Source of the DNA: Nocardioides jiangxiensis
Lineage (GTDB): Bacteria > Actinomycetota > Actinomycetes > Propionibacteriales > Nocardioidaceae
DNA length: 64,000 bases
Assembly (NCBI RefSeq): GCF_030580915.1
Contig: NZ_JAUQTA010000001.1
Coordinates: 496,001-560,000 of the forward strand
Direction of reading: 5' to 3'
The stretch's first letter is position 1. Every line of letters begins with the position of its first letter. The notes under the pieces were generated by a model. That model was not told the DNA's origin. It was given only the letters and a program-made list of their open reading frames with translations, and made no database searches. The position numbers and the translations under genes were made by a program. Below are positions 59,657 through 64,000 of the stretch, piece by piece.

Positions 59657-60175
59657 TCAGTTGACCGAGGGTCGCAGGCCGGCGCGTGCGATCACCCGCT
59701 GGATGGCGAGGTCCCGGGCGTCGGGCCGGGCCACGTACCGGATGTCGCGCAGGCCCTGCTCCTGCGCCGCCGACTCGAAGACGAAGTGCCCGAAGCCGAG
59801 CAGGCGGCCGTGCAGCGGCTTGCGGACCGTGATGTCGAGGATCCGGCTCAGCGGCATGGTCGCGACCTGCTGGCCCAGGACGCCCCGCACCCGGAAGACG
59901 CGCATGTTGGTGACCACGAAGCGGTCCATGTGCTCCTCGAGCGCACGCCAGCCCGCGTGCAGCAGCACGAGCGCGGCGAGCACCATCGGAACCCACGCGA
60001 TCTCGACGGCCACGAAGGGGGCGGCGAGGAGCAGCGCGAGGGCACCGAGCACCTCGAGTGCCGGGAGCAGGAACACGACCCAGTGGTGGCCGACCTCGTC
60101 GACGATGACCTCACCCTCGTCCCGCAGGAGGTGCTTGCCGATGTCGGGGTCGGTCAGCCGCCGGGCGAGGCCCAT
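59657..60175 (-). CDS. bacterial PH-domain membrane protein
   Basis: A 172-residue protein with two close membrane spans (WVVFLLPALEVLGALALLLAAPFV and VPMVLAALVLLHAGW) and a bPH domain: MDRFVVTNMRVFRVRGVLGQQVATMPLSRILDITVRKPLHGRLLGFGHFVFE. This is the bPH_2 type, membrane-bound and of unknown function. It follows a small membrane gene by 9 bp on the same strand. Confidence 0.88.
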   Translation of the reverse strand: MGLARRLTDPDIGKHLLRDEGEVIVDEVGHHWVVFLLPALEVLGALALLLAAPFVAVEIAWVPMVLAALVLLHAGWRALEEHMDRFVVTNMRVFRVRGVLGQQVATMPLSRILDITVRKPLHGRLLGFGHFVFESAAQEQGLRDIRYVARPDARDLAIQRVIARAGLRPSVN

Positions 60176-60184
60176 GGTCCCGGC

Positions 60185-60361
60185 TTACTTCGAGGTGAGC
60201 GACTGGACGAACGAGATGATCGAGTTGAAGAGCTGCTGGGTGACGTCCCAGCCCTTCTCGCCGAACGTCGAGGCGACGTCAGCAAGACCCTGCGGGTCCT
60301 GGAACAGCCAGAACGCGATGAACAGCGCTCCGACCAGCAGGATCAGCTTCTTGAGGTTCAT
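60185..60361 (-). CDS. small membrane/secreted protein
   Basis: A 58-residue protein starting MNLKKLILLVGALFIAFWLF (one span or signal anchor) followed by a polar helix ending SFVQSLTSK. It begins at ATG 60361 and ends 9 bp before the PH-domain gene, so the two are probably one unit. Function unknown. Confidence 0.7.
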   Translation of the reverse strand: MNLKKLILLVGALFIAFWLFQDPQGLADVASTFGEKGWDVTQQLFNSIISFVQSLTSK

Positions 60362-60482
60362 GCTCTCCGTCGTCCTCACGTCCCGGGATGCGTGGCCCGG
60401 GCGGGCGCACACGTCTACGCCTCATTGGTAACACCAGTCCCACGCGTGTGCACGGAGGCTCGCCGTCCAGCGCCCGCGGAGG

Positions 60483-61484
60483 TCAGGCCAGCAGCTCGTC
60501 GGCAGCCGTGTACGGGTCGAGCTCCCCGGTCGCGACCCGGGCCGCCAGCACGTCGAGCTCGGCACTGCCGGAGACCGCACCCCAGCGACGGCGCAGCTCG
60601 CCGAGAGCGATCTCCTCGACCTCCACCCGCGCCCGCTTGGTACGCCGCTTCGCCAGCTCGCCGGTCGACTCCAGGAACGCGCGGTGCTCGGCGATGGCCT
60701 CGACGACCTCGGCCACACCGGTGCCGTCCTGCGCGACCGTCTTCAGGATCGGCCGCTTCCAGACGGTGCCGGCAGGTCCTTCGAGGGTGGCGGAGAGGTT
60801 GAGCATGCCGCGCAGGTCGCGGCTGACCTGGGCCGCCCCGTCGCGGTCGGCCTTGTTGACGACGTAGAGGTCGCCGATCTCGAGGATGCCGGCCTTGGCC
60901 GCCTGGATGCCGTCGCCCATGCCCGGTGCGAGCAGCACGAGGGTCGTGTCGGCGAGCCCGGCGACCTCGACCTCGCTCTGGCCGACGCCGACGGTCTCGA
61001 CGAGGATCGTGTCGAAGCCGGCTGCGTCGAGGACGCGGAGCGCCTGCGGCGTCGCCCACGACAGGCCGCCCAGGTGACCGCGCGAGGCCATCGAGCGGAT
61101 GTAGACGTCCGGGTCCGTCGCGTGCTCGGACATGCGCACCCGGTCGCCGAGCAGCGCACCGCCGGAGAACGGCGACGAGGGGTCGACCGCGAGGACGGCG
61201 ACCCGCTGCCCCTGCTTGCGCAGCTCGGTCACGAGCGCCGAGGTGGAGGTCGACTTGCCGACGCCGGGCGAACCGGTGAGACCGACGATGCGCGCGTTGC
61301 CGGTGTGCGGCGCGAGCGCCGCCATCACCTCGCGCAGCAGCGGCGAGGCCTCCTCGACGAGCGTGATCAGGCGGGCGACGGCCCGGGGCGAGCCGGCACG
61401 CGCCTGCTCGATGAGCTCGGGAACGGCAACGGCCGACCGACCCGAGGGTCGGCCGGCCGTTGCGGTGTTCAGGCTGTCGTTCAC
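60483..61484 (-). CDS. meaB: methylmalonyl-CoA mutase-associated GTPase MeaB
   Basis: A 333-residue G3E-type GTPase that protects and reloads B12-dependent mutases. The P-loop is GSPGVGKS at 71-78; [27 protein letters not shown] near 165 and [10 protein letters not shown] near 205 are the other G motifs; LDPSSPF-type [22 protein letters not shown] near 100 is characteristic of MeaB. It overlaps the thiolase gene by 4 bp. The mutase itself is not in the window. Confidence 0.95.
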   Translation of the reverse strand: MNDSLNTATAGRPSGRSAVAVPELIEQARAGSPRAVARLITLVEEASPLLREVMAALAPHTGNARIVGLTGSPGVGKSTSTSALVTELRKQGQRVAVLAVDPSSPFSGGALLGDRVRMSEHATDPDVYIRSMASRGHLGGLSWATPQALRVLDAAGFDTILVETVGVGQSEVEVAGLADTTLVLLAPGMGDGIQAAKAGILEIGDLYVVNKADRDGAAQVSRDLRGMLNLSATLEGPAGTVWKRPILKTVAQDGTGVAEVVEAIAEHRAFLESTGELAKRRTKRARVEVEEIALGELRRRWGAVSGSAELDVLAARVATGELDPYTAADELLA

Positions 61485-62668
61485 GCCTTGGCGTTGACGC
61501 GGACGATCATCGCGTCACCCTGGCCACCGCCACCACAGAGGGCAGCAGCACCGGTGCCGCCGCCGCGGCGCTTGAGCTCGTTGGCGAGGTGGAGCACGAC
61601 GCGCGTGCCCGACATGCCGAGCGGGTGACCGATGGCGATGGCGCCACCGTTGACGTTGACGATGTCCTCGGAGAGGCCGAGCTGCTGGGCCGACGCCATG
61701 CCGACCGCGGCGAACGCCTCGTTGAACTCGACCAGGTCGAGGTCGGCGGCGGTGAGGCCGGCCTTCTCGAGGGCCTTGGCGGTGGACGACGCGGGCTGCA
61801 GCTGCAGCGTCGAGTCCGGGCCGGCGGTCTGGCCGACGGAGACGATCTCGGCGAGGTAGTCGAGGCCGAGCTCCTCGGCCTTGGCCTTGCTCATGACGAC
61901 GACGGCGGCAGCACCGTCGGAGATCTGCGACGCGGTGCCGGCGGTGATGGTGCCGTCCTTGGCGACCGGGCGCAGGCCGGCGAGCGACTCGACGGTGGTG
62001 TCGCCACGGACGCCCTCGTCGGCGGAGACCACGATGTCGCCCTTGCGGGTCGAGATGGTGACCGGGACGATCTCGTCGTCGAAGATGCCGTTCTTCTGGG
62101 CGGCGGCCGCACGCTGGTGCGACTGGGCGGCGAACGCGTCCTGCTGCTCGCGGGTGAAGTTCTCCTTGGCCGCGTTGCAGGCGTCGGTCAGGTTGATCAT
62201 CGCCTGGTTGGTGAAGACGTCGGTGAGGGCGTCGTGGACCATCGAGTCGATCAGCTTGGTGTCGCCGTACTTGAAGCCGTCACGCGACTTCGGGAGGACG
62301 TGCGGGGCGTTGGTCATGGACTCCATGCCACCGGCGACGACGATCTCGGCCTCGCCGGCGATGACCATCTGGGAAGCCTGGGCGATGGCGTTGAGGCCCG
62401 AGAGACACACCTTGTTGATGGTGATGGTCGGGACGCTCATCGGGATGCCGGCGCCCGTGGAGGCGACGCGGGCGGGGTTCTGACCGGCACCGGCCTGGAT
62501 GACCTGGCCCATGATCACGTAGTCGACCTGCTCCGGCGAGACGCCGGCCTTCTCGAGCGCGCCCTTGATGGCGACCGAGCCGAGCTCAGCGGCCGAGAGC
62601 GACGAGAGGCCACCGAGAAGGCGACCGATCGGGGTGCGGGCACCCGCGACGATGACGGTTCCGGACAT
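61481..62668 (-). CDS. atoB: acetyl-CoA C-acetyltransferase (thiolase)
   Basis: A 395-residue thiolase joining two acetyl-CoA to acetoacetyl-CoA or the reverse. The nucleophile Cys88 is in [11 protein letters not shown], with the second site [14 protein letters not shown] near 343 and CGGGGQGDA near 378. ATG 62668 has GGAGGGAC upstream. It is the first gene of the thiolase-meaB unit, divergent from the epimerase and crotonyl-CoA reductase genes. Biosynthetic or degradative direction cannot be told from sequence; the neighbours suggest the ethylmalonyl-CoA route. Confidence 0.95.
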   Translation of the reverse strand: MSGTVIVAGARTPIGRLLGGLSSLSAAELGSVAIKGALEKAGVSPEQVDYVIMGQVIQAGAGQNPARVASTGAGIPMSVPTITINKVCLSGLNAIAQASQMVIAGEAEIVVAGGMESMTNAPHVLPKSRDGFKYGDTKLIDSMVHDALTDVFTNQAMINLTDACNAAKENFTREQQDAFAAQSHQRAAAAQKNGIFDDEIVPVTISTRKGDIVVSADEGVRGDTTVESLAGLRPVAKDGTITAGTASQISDGAAAVVVMSKAKAEELGLDYLAEIVSVGQTAGPDSTLQLQPASSTAKALEKAGLTAADLDLVEFNEAFAAVGMASAQQLGLSEDIVNVNGGAIAIGHPLGMSGTRVVLHLANELKRRGGGTGAAALCGGGGQGDAMIVRVNAKA

Positions 62669-62822
62669 GAAAGTCCCTCCTGAAGCGAAAGCTGTGAATA
62701 CAGCGAGCGTAGTCCTCGCCCCGGCCCCCTCGACAGGTGACTGGGATGTGGACCCCGTCACGGTGTCCGTGACAGGACGTCAAGGGACGGACGGCGCGGG
62801 GGCACTGGGGCAGGATGGCCCC

Positions 62823-63269
62823 ATGACGATCGAGATTCCCGAGCACCTGTTCATCGCCATCGACCACGTCGGCATCGCCGTTCCGGACCTCGATGAGGCG
62901 ATCGCCTTCTACACCGAGAAGTTCGGCATGAAGGTCGCCCACGAGGAGACCAACGAGGAGCAGGGCGTGCGCGAGGCCATGGTCGCCGTCGGTGACACCG
63001 GCTCCCACATCCAGCTCCTGGCGCCCCTCTCCCCCGACACCACCATCGGCAAGTTCCTCGCCAAGTCCGGCCCCGGCCTGCAGCAGCTCGCCTACCGCGT
63101 CACCGACATCGACGCCGTCTCCGCGATCCTGCGCGAGCGTGGCCTCCGCCTGCTCTACCCGGAGCCGAAGCGCGGCACGTCCGACTCGCGCGTCAACTTC
63201 ATCCACCCCAAGGACGCCGGCGGCGTGCTGGTCGAGCTGGTCGAGCCGAACCCCGACGCGCACCACTGA
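62823..63269 (+). CDS. mce: methylmalonyl-CoA epimerase
   Basis: A 148-residue VOC-fold epimerase interconverting the 2R and 2S forms of methylmalonyl-CoA (and ethylmalonyl-CoA). Metal ligands are His15 in IDHVGIAV, His62 in SHIQLLAP, and Glu138 in VLVELVEP; the sequence GVREAMVAVGDTGSHIQLL is characteristic. ATG 62823 is used. The symbol mce here means the epimerase and is unrelated to the Mce transporter genes of the island. Confidence 0.96.
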   Translation: MTIEIPEHLFIAIDHVGIAVPDLDEAIAFYTEKFGMKVAHEETNEEQGVREAMVAVGDTGSHIQLLAPLSPDTTIGKFLAKSGPGLQQLAYRVTDIDAVSAILRERGLRLLYPEPKRGTSDSRVNFIHPKDAGGVLVELVEPNPDAHH

Positions 63270-63492
63270 CCGGACAGGCGGAACCGCGCCGATCGGAGGG
63301 TGGGAGACCTGCCCGCCCGGACGGCGCGGACCGACCGCTGAACCACCCGCAAAACTGACCGCTTGAAGACTCCTTCATGCCGGTCTGAGACGTCGCGCAC
63401 AGCCTCCCCCGTGAGGCCGTGCGCGCGCTTATGCTTCGGCCCAATCAACGCTGGCAACACCGCCGTACCTGAGAACACAGGGAGTCACCCCA

Positions 63493-64000
63493 GTGCAGAA
63501 CATTCTCGACGCGATCCAGAACGAAGCTTCGGCTGAGGAGTTCGCGAACCTCGAGCTTCCCGAGTCCTACCGCGCTGTCACCGTCCACAAGGACGAGGTC
63601 GACATGTTCGAGGGCCAGAAGTCCCGCGACAAGGACCCGCGCAAGTCGCTGCACCTCGACGAGGTCGCGATGCCGGAGATCGGTCCGGGCGAGGCGATCG
63701 TCGCCGTCATGGCGTCCGCCATCAACTACAACACCGTGTGGACCTCGATCTTCGAGCCGGTCTCGACGTTCGGCTTCCTCGAGCGCTACGGCCGCGAGTC
63801 CGCGCTCGGCAAGCGCCACGACCTGCCGTACCACATCGTCGGCTCCGACCTCGCGGGCGTCGTCCTCGCCGTCGGCCCGGGCGTGACCAAGTGGAAGGCC
63901 GGCGACCGCGTCGTCGCGCACTGCCTCTCGGTCGAGCTCGAGGCCCCCGACGGCCACAACGACACGATGATGGACCCCTCGCAGCGCATCTGGGGCTTCG
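63493..64000 (+). CDS. ccr: crotonyl-CoA carboxylase/reductase (N-terminal part)
   Basis: The first 169 codons are present; the gene continues past the right edge. The N-terminus and PGEAIVAVMASAINYNTVWTSIFEPVSTFGFLERYGRESALGKRHDLPYHIVGSDLAGVVLAVGPGV are distinctive of Ccr, the enzyme that reductively carboxylates crotonyl-CoA to ethylmalonyl-CoA. GTG start with GGGAG eight bases upstream. Together with thiolase, epimerase and MeaB it supports an operating ethylmalonyl-CoA pathway or a supply line for ethylmalonyl-CoA extender units. The catalytic core is outside the window. Confidence 0.95.
   Translation, partial: MQNILDAIQNEASAEEFANLELPESYRAVTVHKDEVDMFEGQKSRDKDPRKSLHLDEVAMPEIGPGEAIVAVMASAINYNTVWTSIFEPVSTFGFLERYGRESALGKRHDLPYHIVGSDLAGVVLAVGPGVTKWKAGDRVVAHCLSVELEAPDGHNDTMMDPSQRIWGF

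Noticed and set aside
1..64000. CRISPR arrays and insertion sequences
   Set aside because: No regularly spaced repeats with unique spacers were seen; the only tandem repeats (49572-49685) have no spacers. No transposase-like frame was recognised.

Overview
The window is about 70% G+C, densely packed, and reads as chromosome of a high-GC actinomycete, most likely Nocardioidaceae (Nocardioides-like). Supporting points are an eight-gene Mce transport operon, an AlkB-rubredoxin fusion hydrocarbon monooxygenase, PucR regulators, the nadD-rsfS-histidine phosphatase order familiar from mycobacteria, a TreS-Mak trehalose/maltose pair, ethylmalonyl-CoA pathway genes, and several start codons placed 6-7 nt after a TANNNT box (probable leaderless mRNAs). 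The identification rests on gene content and sequence recognition only; no search was run.

Left chromosomal part (1-22,906): an unrecognised polytopic membrane protein, a lipoprotein and acetoacetyl-CoA synthetase; a NarL-type two-component pair; a molybdopterin oxidoreductase (FdhF/YdeP type) with a PucR regulator and an FUSC membrane protein, divergent from its sulfurtransferase partner fdhD; a second PucR gene convergent with an alkane-oxidation operon (AlkB-rubredoxin fusion, [3Fe-4S] ferredoxin, FAD ferredoxin reductase); a secreted beta-propeller, a PLP amino-acid deaminase/aldolase and an aldonolactone-oxidase-like flavoprotein; then a LysR regulator and a PPOX-fold protein.

Genomic island (22,907-44,628): a 21.7-kb segment bounded by a perfect 49-bp direct repeat of the 3' half of tRNA-Ala(GGC). 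The intact tRNA is at the right end, next to a 5'-truncated tyrosine integrase. A second, 20-bp repeat lies just inside both ends and looks like integrase arm sites. Cargo: an unusual ATPase-domain/STAS-like signalling protein of lower G+C; a TetR gene; a complete YrbE-A/B plus MceA-F lipid/steroid-type importer without its ATPase; an acyltransferase; an MhpA-like aromatic hydroxylase; a TetR gene; a secreted trypsin-like lipoprotein; an acyl-CoA ligase, a fumarylacetoacetase-family hydrolase and an extradiol (VOC) dioxygenase in one operon; a third TetR gene; and a DUF2993 lipid-binding-type protein. Palindromes of the TGACGA..TCATCA type form a 21-bp-phased array between the mce operon and the acyltransferase, and one more copy precedes the DUF2993 gene, suggesting a single regulon. 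The whole looks like a mobile module for importing and meta-cleaving a hydrophobic aromatic (or ring-containing) acid.

Right chromosomal part (44,659-64,000): histidine phosphatase, rsfS, nadD and a 52-residue membrane protein; a VTT-type membrane protein; proA; tandem SGNH hydrolases; a 22-bp tandem-repeat/hairpin element; etfBA; an enoyl-CoA hydratase; treS-mak; a membrane protein; a Nudix enzyme with a GNAT remnant; an EamA transporter; a thioredoxin-TPR protein without CXXC; a bacterial PH-domain protein; and an acyl-CoA block (meaB, thiolase, methylmalonyl-CoA epimerase, crotonyl-CoA carboxylase/reductase) that points to the ethylmalonyl-CoA/methylmalonyl-CoA route. The window starts and ends inside genes.
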